Assembly (NCBI RefSeq): GCF_009848685.1
Contig: NZ_WXTX01000005.1
Coordinates: 295,473 to 359,472, forward strand
Source of the DNA: Andreprevotia sp. IGB-42
Lineage (GTDB): Bacteria > Pseudomonadota > Gammaproteobacteria > Burkholderiales > Chitinibacteraceae
Direction: 5' to 3'
Length of the DNA: 64,000 nucleotides
Of the stretch, positions 7,956-15,991 are shown one piece after another. The number at the start of each line of letters is the position of its first letter. Within the stretch, counting starts at the first letter, position 1. The notes beneath the pieces are model-generated. The model was not told the origin of the DNA, did not search any database, and saw only the letters and a program-made list of their open reading frames with translations. A program made the position numbers and the translations under genes.

Positions 7956-8831
7956 CTACTGGCCGGGCTTTTGCCCGGCCAGTGCCGTTTCAACGAACAG
8001 GCTGATCGGGCGGAAGCTGCGGCGGGCATCCAGGCAGTACAGGTATTCGTCGATGGTAGCGGCGCAATCGCGCAGGCGCACGGTACGCAATTGCGGATGC
8101 GGCGATACCTCGCCGGCTGCCATGATGGTGCAGCCCAGCCCATGCGCGACCGCCTCACGTATCGCCTCGCGGCTGCCCAGCTCCAGCATCGCCTGCGGTG
8201 TCACGCCACCGGTTGCCAGCGCGGCTTCCGCCACCTGCCGGGTCACCGAGCCTGCCTCGCGCAGCAACAGCGTGGCGGTGGCAAGCTCGGCCAGGTTGAT
8301 TTCGTCGGCACATGCCAGCGGGTGGGCACGGTTGACCACCAGCACCAGCGGGCTGCTGGCCAGCGTCCAGCGCGCCAGCAGGTGGTCATCCAGCCGCTGC
8401 GACGAAACCGCCAGATCAACCCGATACTCGCCCAGCGCTTCGATCACATGGCGCGAGTTGCCGAATTCCAGCGCCACCTCCATGGCAGGATACGCACGGC
8501 GGAACGCGGCAACCTGCGGCAGCAGGTAAAAGGGGCCGGTAGCCGCCAGCCGCAAGGTCCCCGCCTGTGCATGGCTGGCATTGCGCAGCATGAAATCGAG
8601 CTCGGCCTCTTGCTGTTGCAGCCGCTCCACGCCGGGCAGCAGCGCAATGGCGGCATCCGTCATCACCAGCCGGCCGGCACGGCGCTGGAACAGTTCCACC
8701 TGGTAGGCGGCCTCCAGCTGGCGCAGCTGGGCGGATACGGTAGGCTGGCTCAGCTTCAGCCGCCGTGCTGCTGCGGTCACACCGCCTTGGCGAGCTACTT
8801 CAAGAAAGGTTTTGAGCAGAATGGGCAACAT
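7956..8831 (-). CDS. LysR-family transcriptional regulator
   Basis: The 291-aa protein has the standard layout. The winged helix-turn-helix occupies residues 1-60 (LKTFLEVARQGGVTAAARRLKLSQPTVSAQLRQLE), and the periplasmic-binding-like effector domain fills about 90-285, including a LRLAATGPFYLLP start. Length is normal for the family. The ATG at 8831 gives the conserved N-terminus. No divergent target gene is adjacent; about 520 bp separate it from the sigma-54 activator, so its target cannot be read from context. An inverted repeat (GGCCGGGC/GCCCGGCC, 7961-7980) overlaps its stop region but has no T tract. Confidence 0.9.
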   Translation of the reverse strand: MLPILLKTFLEVARQGGVTAAARRLKLSQPTVSAQLRQLEAAYQVELFQRRAGRLVMTDAAIALLPGVERLQQQEAELDFMLRNASHAQAGTLRLAATGPFYLLPQVAAFRRAYPAMEVALEFGNSRHVIEALGEYRVDLAVSSQRLDDHLLARWTLASSPLVLVVNRAHPLACADEINLAELATATLLLREAGSVTRQVAEAALATGGVTPQAMLELGSREAIREAVAHGLGCTIMAAGEVSPHPQLRTVRLRDCAATIDEYLYCLDARRSFRPISLFVETALAGQKPGQ

Positions 8832-9354
8832 GGTGATGTCTATACGGCTGGGGCTGTCAACTTACCGGGGCTTTGTTACCTTCAATACAATGCTGCTCGT
8901 AACGTGTCACATTCTGGCCATCCAGCGCCACCGCGCGGCATGGGCACCGGCTGGCATGGTGTGATGGAGCCCCGTTGCAGCAGCGCAACTGCTGCCGATC
9001 TCTGGCCGTCCGGATGCATGCTTTCCGTGATTTCTGTTTTTTTATTGGTGAAGCCTGTCACATGCTGTTGGTCTTTTTTGTCCAACTGCTTGGCATGAAA
9101 CTGACATTTCATATCAGTAGAAGCACAGTCTGATGTAGGTTGTGGTGCTTGGTTTCAAACGGTGCATTGCACAAGCTTGGTGCATCGTTCTGACGGTTTT
9201 GCTGCTGGCCATATTTTCACAGGCAGAAAGAATCTCTGGAAAATCAACAACAAACACCATTGTACGCATGGCGGAAGGGCTAGCTTTCCCTGCGTGGTCA
9301 GGCTAAAAATCGCTGTTCAATCGATTGTTGCATTGCAACCGGGGCCGGATCCCA
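8832..9354. other. Intergenic region without a recognisable gene
   Basis: The spacer between the divergent LysR and sigma-54 activator genes holds T-rich stretches around 9029-9080. It also has a near-palindrome TGCACAAGCTTGGTGCA at 9168-9184 overlapping GTGCA-T-TGCAC at 9162-9172. Open frames through it read antisense to LysR or lack coding character. Promoters for both genes must lie here, but I could not assign them. Confidence 0.4.
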
Positions 9355-10779
9355 ATGGCGAGTCTGTCTGTCGCGCTGACGGTATTGAGCATGGAAAGCA
9401 CGGTTTTGCCGGCGCTGCGCACTGCCATTGCCGATACCCGCGATCTGGTATTGGCCACCTTGTGCCAGTCGTGCATGCCTTATCAGGCACAGCCGTTGCC
9501 AGAAGCAGAGCTGGCGCTGATCGTGGTCGATGCCGGCAGCCTGCCGGTTGCCACCGGCTTGATTGCGCGCTGGCGGGCCGAGCAGGCAACCACGCCGGTG
9601 CTGGTGGTGGCCGAAGGCTTGGCGGGAGAAAACTTGCTGGGCCTGCTGGCCAGCGGGGCCTGCGATTTTCTCAACGTGCCGTTCAGCCAGGATGAATTGC
9701 TGGCGCGCTTGCGCCAGGCCGCCCGCTCCGTGCAGCATGCGCGGCCGGCGCAAAACGGGCTGCCAGCGGTGCCGCCATGGCAAGGCGTTGCGCGCAGCAA
9801 GCCGCAGCACCGGGCCGGTGCCGGGCCTCGTGCCCCGGAGCCCATCGGCAAAAGCCCTGCCTTCCTCAGCCAGATCGAGCGGCTGGCACGTATGGCGCAG
9901 TCGGATGCCCGGGTGCTGATTCTGGGCGAAACCGGTACCGGCAAGGAAGTGTGCGCGCAAACCATCCATTACTCGTCGGCACGTGCCGGCGGCCCCTGGG
10001 TAGCGGTCAACTGTGGCGCCATTCCGCAGGAGCTGATCGAGGATGAGCTGTTCGGCCATGTGCGCGGTGCGTACACCCATGCGCATGCCGCGCGGACCGG
10101 GCTGGTGCGCGAAGCAGAAGGGGGCACGCTGTTTCTCGATGAAATCGATTCACTGCCGCTGGGCGCGCAGGCCAAGTTGCTGCGCTTTCTGGAAGACAAA
10201 CACTACCGGCAGGTGGGGGCCAACACGCTGCACCATGCCGATGTGCGGGTGATCGCCGCCAGCAACCGCTGCCTGAAGGCACTGGTGGCACGCGGTACCT
10301 TCCGCCAGGATCTGTTTTTCCGGCTCAATGTGCTGGCACTGGAACTGCCGCCGCTGCGCGAGCGCCAGGAAGATATTCCGCTGCTGGCGCGGCATTTCAT
10401 CGAACAGGCCTGTCAGGACAACGGCCTGCCGCTACCCGGCCTGCATCCGAGCACGTTGCGGCTGTTGTGCGATTACGAATGGCCGGGCAATGTCCGCGAG
10501 CTCAAGCACCTGATGGAACGCGCGGTGCTGCTCAGCAGTGATGACATCCTCTTTCCCGATCATCTCGATCTGGCGCAGCCAGCGGCTGCCGAAGATGAAT
10601 CCTTCAACCTGGCCAAGGCGCGTGCAGTAGAGCGTTTCGAGCGCAACTATATCGAACGCCTGTTGCTGGCCAGCGAAGGCAATATCACCCACGCCGCGCG
10701 CATTGCCCGGAAAAACCGCCGTGCCTTCTTCGAGTTGATCCGCAAGCACCAGATCGACGCCACGCTGTTCCGCATCTGA
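9355..10779 (+). CDS. Sigma-54 activator (NtrC-type) with degenerate receiver domain
   Basis: From ATG 9355 the protein has 474 aa: a receiver-like domain (about 1-120), a linker, an AAA+ sigma-54 interaction domain (about 160-400) and a C-terminal Fis-type helix-turn-helix (NITHAARIARKNRRAFFEL). The AAA+ core has Walker A GETGTGKE (K197), Walker B LFLDEID (D262, E263), FRQDLFFRL and GNVREL. Two oddities stand out. The receiver lacks the acidic pair and reads DFLNVPF where the conserved Lys is expected, so it probably works without phosphorylation. The GAFTGA loop that contacts sigma-54 reads GAYTHA (238-243), with His for the second Gly. The gene sits directly upstream of the injection-system operon and its -24/-12 promoter. 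A TTG at 9325 would add ten residues. Confidence 0.92.
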   Translation: MASLSVALTVLSMESTVLPALRTAIADTRDLVLATLCQSCMPYQAQPLPEAELALIVVDAGSLPVATGLIARWRAEQATTPVLVVAEGLAGENLLGLLASGACDFLNVPFSQDELLARLRQAARSVQHARPAQNGLPAVPPWQGVARSKPQHRAGAGPRAPEPIGKSPAFLSQIERLARMAQSDARVLILGETGTGKEVCAQTIHYSSARAGGPWVAVNCGAIPQELIEDELFGHVRGAYTHAHAARTGLVREAEGGTLFLDEIDSLPLGAQAKLLRFLEDKHYRQVGANTLHHADVRVIAASNRCLKALVARGTFRQDLFFRLNVLALELPPLRERQEDIPLLARHFIEQACQDNGLPLPGLHPSTLRLLCDYEWPGNVRELKHLMERAVLLSSDDILFPDHLDLAQPAAAEDESFNLAKARAVERFERNYIERLLLASEGNITHAARIARKNRRAFFELIRKHQIDATLFRI

Positions 10780-10894
10780 CCCCCGCACATCAAATCCCCG
10801 GGCGCCTGTAACGCGCTTGCCTCGCCGTTCCCGTTCAGCCAGATACCTGCCTGCAGCGCGTGTGCATTGCCTTGCCGGTTGCGCTCGCCGCCGC

Positions 10895-10995
10895 GTGGAC
10901 AAAAATGTCCACCTGCATGGATATCCATGTCCGTGCACGCCGTAACAAGCCAGTGCTGACTTTGGCATGACATGTTGTGGTGATGACACGGACAT
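10895..10995. promoter_or_regulatory. Cluster of inverted half-sites, candidate enhancer for the sigma-54 activator
   Basis: GTGGACA-AAAA-TGTCCAC (10895-10912) is a perfect 7-bp inverted repeat. CATGGATATCCATG (10916-10929) is a perfect 14-bp palindrome. ATGTCCGTG (10927-10935) recurs as its exact complement CACGGACAT at 10987-10995. The shared element is TGTCC/GGACA. The cluster lies about 75-175 bp upstream of the -24/-12 promoter, the usual distance for an NtrC-type enhancer. Function is inferred from position. Confidence 0.6.
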
Positions 10996-11068
10996 TTTCA
11001 TAGAAGTGTCTTAATTGCTGCTGTCATTATTTTTAATCTATTCAAGCATTTGCGGTCAGCACGTTACA

Positions 11069-11084
11069 TGGAATGCCGATTGCA
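11069..11084 (+). promoter_or_regulatory. Sigma-54 (-24/-12) promoter of the injection-system operon
   Basis: TGGAATGCCGATTGCA matches the consensus TGGCACGNNNNTTGCA at 10 of the 12 specified positions. The invariant GG and GC are both present with the exact 10-base separation. Transcription would start near 11095, about 25 bp before the first operon gene at 11120. The sigma-54 activator gene ends 290 bp upstream. Confidence 0.72.
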
Positions 11085-11119
11085 TTGATCAGCGGGCAGT
11101 CGCGTTCCAGAGGGCGCAG

Positions 11120-11422
11120 ATGGATGAGAGTGAACAACTGGCGGCATTGCGGGCGTTGACCATGTATTGGCAAACGCATCCGTATGCGGCAGACACACTT
11201 GAAGGCATGCGGGCCTGGTGGATACCCGAGGTGCCTGTCAGTGCACAGGCACTGGGGCAATTACTGGCATGGCTGGAAAGCCGCCAACTGGTGGTGGCCT
11301 CGACCGCGGCCGATGGCCGGGTGCGTTACGCACTGGCCGATCCGGCACGCACTGCAACTGGAGCGCTGATCCCGGCGGAAGGGCCGCACGTGGATGAAGT
11401 CAGCCGCCAAATCAAGACCTGA
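11120..11422 (+). CDS. Small protein, first gene of the injection-system operon
   Basis: The 100-aa protein starts MDESEQLAALRALTMYW. The open frame reaches back to 11015, but that start would place the sigma-54 promoter inside the gene, so ATG 11120 is preferred. The pattern of short helices followed by LESRQLVVASTAADGRVRYALAD looks like a winged-helix domain (helix, recognition helix, two-strand wing). Specific function is unknown. It could be an operon-linked regulator or a chaperone. It ends 10 bp before the sheath gene. Confidence 0.7.
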   Translation: MDESEQLAALRALTMYWQTHPYAADTLEGMRAWWIPEVPVSAQALGQLLAWLESRQLVVASTAADGRVRYALADPARTATGALIPAEGPHVDEVSRQIKT

Positions 11423-11432
11423 GGAGATGTGA

Positions 11433-13841
11433 ATGCCAGTCGCAGTCAGTTATCCAGGGGTGTACGTCCAGGAAATACCTAGCGGCGTGCGGACCATCGT
11501 TGGTGTCGGAACATCGATTGCCCTGTTCATTGGCCGGGCCAAGACAGGTGCATTGTTCCAGCCGGAGCAATGCCTCAGCTACGAAGATTTCGTTCGTGCA
11601 TTCTCGGCCACCTACGCCAAAAGCGATCTGGCGCGGGCAGTCAAACTGTTCTTCACCAATGGCGGCACCCAAGCGTATGTGATCCGCATTGCGGACAACA
11701 CTGCCGCCAGCGCCCAGCTCGATCTGCGTGCCGAAACTGGCGCGGCAGGCAGCGTGCTGCACATTGCCGCACTGGCCGAAGGCCTGTTGGGCAATGACAT
11801 CCGTGTCTCGGTCAACTACAACACGCAGCAGCCGGAAGCCACCTTCAACCTGGAGGTATTCCGCTGGGTACGGCTGGCCAACGGCACGCAGGTCAAGAAC
11901 AACATCGAAAGCTATCTCAACCTGTCGGCAGAGCCGGGCACCCCGCGCTATGTCGAGGACGTGATCAACGGCGCATCAGCACTGATCAAGGTGACGGATC
12001 CCAACAAGCTGGTGGCGCTGACCGGTGATGGCTATTCGCTCAGCGGTTATGCCATCGGTGCGTCTACTCCCACCGTGTTGCGTGCCAATGTGGTGGCGCT
12101 GCTCAATAAGGGCAAACGCTTGCGTCTGAGCGTGAACGGTTCCAGCGCCTGGCCGATCGATCTGACCGCCTTTGCGGTGCCGGCCGGGGGCGCAGGCTTC
12201 GCTGCCGCGTTTGAAGCCGCGCTGCAAACCTTCATCAATGACCGCTTGCCACCGCTGACCCCGATCACCGTCAAGCTTGTGGATGGCCCGGTGGGCGAGG
12301 GCAACAATAGCGCCACGCTGTTGCTGAAGATTGCCAGCACCACCGGCGACGTATTCATCGAACCGGCTGCGGACCAGGATATTACCAGCTGGCTGCAACT
12401 GGGCACCGCGCAAGGCGGTATCGAGGTGTCCCGTGCGGCAGCGCGCCGCCCGGCACCGACCGGTGTGGTCACCCGCCTGAACAACCTGCTGGCCCCCGCA
12501 TCGGATTTCATCAAGTTTGCCGCCGTACCGCAGAATGGACCGTCGGCCATCGTGGTGGCCGGCGTATCGATCCCGCTCACCGGTGCCAATAGCCTGGTCA
12601 CTTCGACCGCTGGCGGCGTGACTGCACCTGCGCATTTGTTCCAGGACAAGAACGCCACCAGCGACGATGACGGCCGAGGTGGCGTGCGTGAAAAACTGGG
12701 CATCCTGGCCGCCGCCATCGTGGCCAAGCGCGCCAGTGATCCATCGTTCGAGTGGACTGCCGAAGTATGGGGCAACCGCCTGGCGCTGATCCCGGTCGGC
12801 AGTCAGCCGGACAATGCCACCGGTACGCTGGCGGCTACCGGCGCTGCCACCATGTTCGCGTCGCCGCTGGCCAGCGTGCGTTACTACAGCCTGGCAGCGC
12901 CGGGCACCGGCAACTTCTACGAAGGCGGTGTGGTCGGCAACGATGGCGGCAAGCCGGACGTGGCCGATTACGAAAAAGCCTACACCATTGCTGACCGCGA
13001 AATTGATCTCTTCAACCTGCTGGTGCTACCGCGCGATGAAGAACATCTCGAGGACACCGTACGCAAGCTGTGGGGCCCGGCTTCGGTATTTGCCCAGCGC
13101 CGCCGCGCCTTCCTGCTGCTGGATCCGCCCAGGACCTGGAAAACCGCGCAGGATGCCACGCATGTCACGAGCGGCGTCAATTCGCTGCGCATCGGCCTCG
13201 TCAAGGATCATTCTGCGTTGTTCTTCCCCAACCTGAAGGTGGAAGACGCCGGCAAGGAAGTGGTGGTGGGCCCGAGCGGCGCCATTGCCGGCCTGTTTGC
13301 CCGCATCGACGGCAGCCGTGGCGTATGGAAGGCTCCGGCCGGTACCGAAGCGGATCTGCGTGGCGTGCTGGGCGTGCAGTACCGGTTCTCCGATGGTGAA
13401 AACGGCCTGCTCAACCCCAAGGCGGTCAACACCATTCGTGTGTTCCCCAACGGCATCGTCAACTGGGGTGCACGCACCATGGATGGCGACGATGGCTTCG
13501 GCTCCGAATACAAGTACATCCCCATCCGCCGCCTGGCGCTGTACATGGAAGAAAGCCTGTACCGCGGCCTGAAGTGGGCAGTGTTCGAGCCAAACGACGA
13601 GCCGCTGTGGGCGCAGATCCGCCTGAACGTGGGTGCTTTCATGCACAACCTGTTCCGCCAGGGTGCCTTCCAGGGCGCAACGCCGCGTGAAGCGTATTTC
13701 GTGAAATGCGATGCCAGTACCACCACGCAAAACGACCGCAACCTGGGTGTCGTCAACGTATTGGTCGGGTTTGCACCGCTGAAACCGGCCGAGTTCGTTG
13801 TGTTGTCGCTGCAGCAGATCGCCGGTCAGATCCAGACCTGA
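11433..13841 (+). CDS. Contractile injection system sheath protein
   Basis: The 802-aa protein forms the contractile outer sheath. The N-terminus YPGVYVQEIPSGVRTIVGVGTS is the hallmark of phage/eCIS sheath proteins, and the conserved C-terminal core is intact: GIVNWGARTMDGDDG, then GLKWAVFEPNDEPLWAQI, then NVLVGFAPLKPAEFVV at the end. These terminal parts build the extended arms that link sheath subunits. The protein is long for an Afp-type sheath; the extra length falls in the middle (about residues 150-480) and would be a surface-exposed domain. Only one sheath gene is present, unlike the three of the Afp locus. An excellent GAGGAG ribosome site precedes ATG 11433. Confidence 0.95.
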   Translation: MPVAVSYPGVYVQEIPSGVRTIVGVGTSIALFIGRAKTGALFQPEQCLSYEDFVRAFSATYAKSDLARAVKLFFTNGGTQAYVIRIADNTAASAQLDLRAETGAAGSVLHIAALAEGLLGNDIRVSVNYNTQQPEATFNLEVFRWVRLANGTQVKNNIESYLNLSAEPGTPRYVEDVINGASALIKVTDPNKLVALTGDGYSLSGYAIGASTPTVLRANVVALLNKGKRLRLSVNGSSAWPIDLTAFAVPAGGAGFAAAFEAALQTFINDRLPPLTPITVKLVDGPVGEGNNSATLLLKIASTTGDVFIEPAADQDITSWLQLGTAQGGIEVSRAAARRPAPTGVVTRLNNLLAPASDFIKFAAVPQNGPSAIVVAGVSIPLTGANSLVTSTAGGVTAPAHLFQDKNATSDDDGRGGVREKLGILAAAIVAKRASDPSFEWTAEVWGNRLALIPVGSQPDNATGTLAATGAATMFASPLASVRYYSLAAPGTGNFYEGGVVGNDGGKPDVADYEKAYTIADREIDLFNLLVLPRDEEHLEDTVRKLWGPASVFAQRRRAFLLLDPPRTWKTAQDATHVTSGVNSLRIGLVKDHSALFFPNLKVEDAGKEVVVGPSGAIAGLFARIDGSRGVWKAPAGTEADLRGVLGVQYRFSDGENGLLNPKAVNTIRVFPNGIVNWGARTMDGDDGFGSEYKYIPIRRLALYMEESLYRGLKWAVFEPNDEPLWAQIRLNVGAFMHNLFRQGAFQGATPREAYFVKCDASTTTQNDRNLGVVNVLVGFAPLKPAEFVVLSLQQIAGQIQT

Positions 13842-13897
13842 GCCACTGCCTGAGCCCACCCTGACAGAACCAGACACCCAGATAAGGAACCTTTCAA

Positions 13898-14398
13898 ATG
13901 GCGCAGTTTCCGGTCAATACGCATCGTTTCGATCCGTACAAGAACATGAAATTCCGTGTGAAGTGGGATGGCCGCTACGTGGCCGGCGTTTCCAAGGTGT
14001 CGGCCTTGAAGCGCTCCACCGAAGTGGTTACCCATCGTGAAGGGGGCGATCCGAGCACATCGCGGCTATCCCCCAGCCTGTGGAAGTTCGAGCCGATCAC
14101 GCTTGAACGCGGGCTCACCCATGATCCCGAATTCGAGGCATGGGCCAACCTGATCTACAGCACGCAGGGCGATGCGGCGATTTCGCTCAAGGGCTTCCGC
14201 AAGGACATCACCATCGAACTGCTGAACGAGCAGGGCAAGGTGGCGCTGGCCTACAAGATATACCGCTGCTGGGTATCCGAGTACCAGGCGGTGCCCGAGC
14301 TCGATGCCAACGGCCACGCCATCGCCATCGAGCACATGGTGCTGCAGAACGAGGGCTGGGAGCGTGACGTGGAAGTGGCCGAGCCGGTCGAGAGCTGA
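13898..14398 (+). CDS. Contractile injection system inner tube protein (gp19-like)
   Basis: The 166-aa protein is the tail-tube subunit of the T4 gp19 / Afp1-Afp5 type. Recognisable segments are NMKFRVKWDGRYVAGVSKVSALKR near the start, the central ITLERGLTHDPEFEAWAN, and the C-terminal VSEYQAVPELDANGHAIAIEHM. Length matches the family. It would polymerise as stacked hexamers inside the sheath. The ribosome site AAGGAA precedes the ATG. Only one obvious member of this tube family is present in the operon. Confidence 0.94.
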   Translation: MAQFPVNTHRFDPYKNMKFRVKWDGRYVAGVSKVSALKRSTEVVTHREGGDPSTSRLSPSLWKFEPITLERGLTHDPEFEAWANLIYSTQGDAAISLKGFRKDITIELLNEQGKVALAYKIYRCWVSEYQAVPELDANGHAIAIEHMVLQNEGWERDVEVAEPVES

Positions 14399-14419
14399 GC
14401 GGAGCGGGCCGGGTAAATC

Positions 14420-15178
14420 ATGCGTTCGGAATCGACCGTTCTGTACAGCGCGCCGGCTGGCACGGCGCGTCGCGTTACGCTGCGCGAGCTGCGCGGCCGC
14501 GACGAACTAGCCGTCGAGGGCGTGGATACGCGCGCCGCGGTGGCCTTGCTCGAACGCCTGCTGGATGCTGCCGAGCCCGCATTGCGGGCCGGCAGCCTGG
14601 CAGCGACCGAGCGCGATGCCTTGCTGGCGGCGCTGTATCGCCAGCTGTGGGGCGACCATATCGTTTCCACGCTGACCTGCCCGGCTTGCCAGTTGCGCTA
14701 CGACCTGTCTTTTTCGCTGCGCGAGCTGCAATCGCACCTGGCTGCCGGCCGCGATCCGCAAGGTTCGGCCACGCGCGTGCCGACCGCGGATGAGGAAATT
14801 GCCGCTGCTGCACACGGTGCACGTGATGGCGTGGCGGCCTTGGCCGCCGCCATCGGTATTCCTGCTGCGCTGATCGAAACCGCCAGTGCCGAGCTGGAAG
14901 CCAACGCACCCATCATCGACTTGGAACTCGCGGCGCCGTGCAGCGAATGCGGCGCGGTGCAGTATGCACACTTCGATTTGCAATCTTTCTTGCTGCAACG
15001 GCTGCTGGGCGAGCGGCAACTGTTGCTGTCCGAAATTCACCGGCTGGCCAGCAGTTACGGCTGGTCGCTGCGGGAGATCCTCACGCTGCCGCGCAGCACG
15101 CGCCGTGCGCTGGTTGAAGCGGGCGAAGGCAGCGTACGAGCGAGCGAGTGGGGCGCAACGCAATGGGGGCGGCAATGA
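14420..15178 (+). CDS. Zinc-ribbon protein of the injection-system operon
   Basis: The 252-aa protein carries two CxxC pairs, C87-C90 (CPAC) and C174-C177 (CSEC), that together can form one zinc ribbon with a long helical insertion. The N-terminal part (RRVTLRELRGRDE) and C-terminal part (FLLQRLLGERQLLLSEIHRLASSYGWS, EILTLPRSTRRALVEA) are helical. Similar zinc-binding proteins sit between tube and cap genes in other eCIS and T4-like tail clusters and are thought to help baseplate assembly. This role is inferred from position. It overlaps the next gene by ATGA. Confidence 0.75.
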   Translation: MRSESTVLYSAPAGTARRVTLRELRGRDELAVEGVDTRAAVALLERLLDAAEPALRAGSLAATERDALLAALYRQLWGDHIVSTLTCPACQLRYDLSFSLRELQSHLAAGRDPQGSATRVPTADEEIAAAAHGARDGVAALAAAIGIPAALIETASAELEANAPIIDLELAAPCSECGAVQYAHFDLQSFLLQRLLGERQLLLSEIHRLASSYGWSLREILTLPRSTRRALVEAGEGSVRASEWGATQWGRQ

Positions 15179-15984
15179 ACTATCTGGAGCGTTTGTTGCG
15201 CCGCGCCTTGCTCGAAGCCCCTGCAAACGCAGGTGGTGTACTGCACGACCCTTTCGCTGAAGAGGCTCCGTGGCCGTTGACCGAACCCGCCGCTGCAGCG
15301 CCGCGTGTTACAGCGGCAGATCCGATCGCCGCCGCGCTGGCCGTTCCCGCACCCGAATGGCCGGCCAATCACGCGTTGCCGGATGTGCCGCCACTGGCAC
15401 CGTCGGAAGCGCAATACTGGCCCGGCGCCGAACTGCACGAAACCTTTGTACAGGTGCGGCAGCAGGCGCAGCCCGTGGCCGCCTTGCTGCAACCCCCAGC
15501 CGCAGCAGCTGCACCTGCCGCGCTTGCGCCCGATCCAGTGGCGCCGTTGCCGCCGTTGGCCGCAGCGGATGAATTGTCGCCGCTGGCGCAAGCCGATGCA
15601 TTCATGCGCGCACTGGCCGGGCCGCTGGCCGCATTGCCATTGCCTGCAGCACCTGCGCCCGCCAGCGCTGTGCGGCCACAGGCCACCGCGCCGGTGCGCG
15701 CGCAAGCAGACTTGGCCGCACCGCAAACCGGCATACCGCCCGCCAGGTTGCAGCCGCCAGCCAGCCCGGCACCGCTGGCTGCCACGGCAACGCCGGCTGT
15801 TGCCGCGCCTGCCAGTGCCGCAGTCACCACCAGCCAGGCAGAAACCCCGGCGGCGTCCCGCGCCCAGCCTGCAGTGCAGTTGCCCGCTGCGCCCAGCCAA
15901 CTGATCACCGTGCTTGCCGCACCGGCAACATCCGCCAGCAGCGTGGCTGCTACCGCCCACCGTTTTGGCATTGGCCAGTTGTGA
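15175..15984 (+). CDS. Ala/Pro-rich protein of the injection-system operon
   Basis: The 269-aa protein begins MNYLERLLRRALLEAP and then becomes strongly Ala/Pro-rich to its end, with little predicted structure except a conserved-looking short N-terminal helix. The ATG lies in an ATGA overlap with the zinc-ribbon gene, which fixes the start and shows translational coupling. No domain is recognised. The short helix plus disordered tail suggests an adaptor or assembly factor. Function is unknown. Confidence 0.7.
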   Translation: MNYLERLLRRALLEAPANAGGVLHDPFAEEAPWPLTEPAAAAPRVTAADPIAAALAVPAPEWPANHALPDVPPLAPSEAQYWPGAELHETFVQVRQQAQPVAALLQPPAAAAAPAALAPDPVAPLPPLAAADELSPLAQADAFMRALAGPLAALPLPAAPAPASAVRPQATAPVRAQADLAAPQTGIPPARLQPPASPAPLAATATPAVAAPASAAVTTSQAETPAASRAQPAVQLPAAPSQLITVLAAPATSASSVAATAHRFGIGQL

Positions 15985-15991
15985 GGACCCG

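Noticed and set aside
7958..7983. GC-rich hairpin as a terminator
   Set aside because: No T tract follows on either strand, and it overlaps the LysR stop codon.
7971..9098. Long plus-strand frame of 375 codons
   Set aside because: It is antisense to the well-supported LysR gene and reads as a Gln/Arg/His-rich shadow.
10963..10979. Second sigma-54-like sequence TGGCATGACATGTTGTG
   Set aside because: The distance between the GG and the downstream element is one base too long and the invariant GC reads GT.
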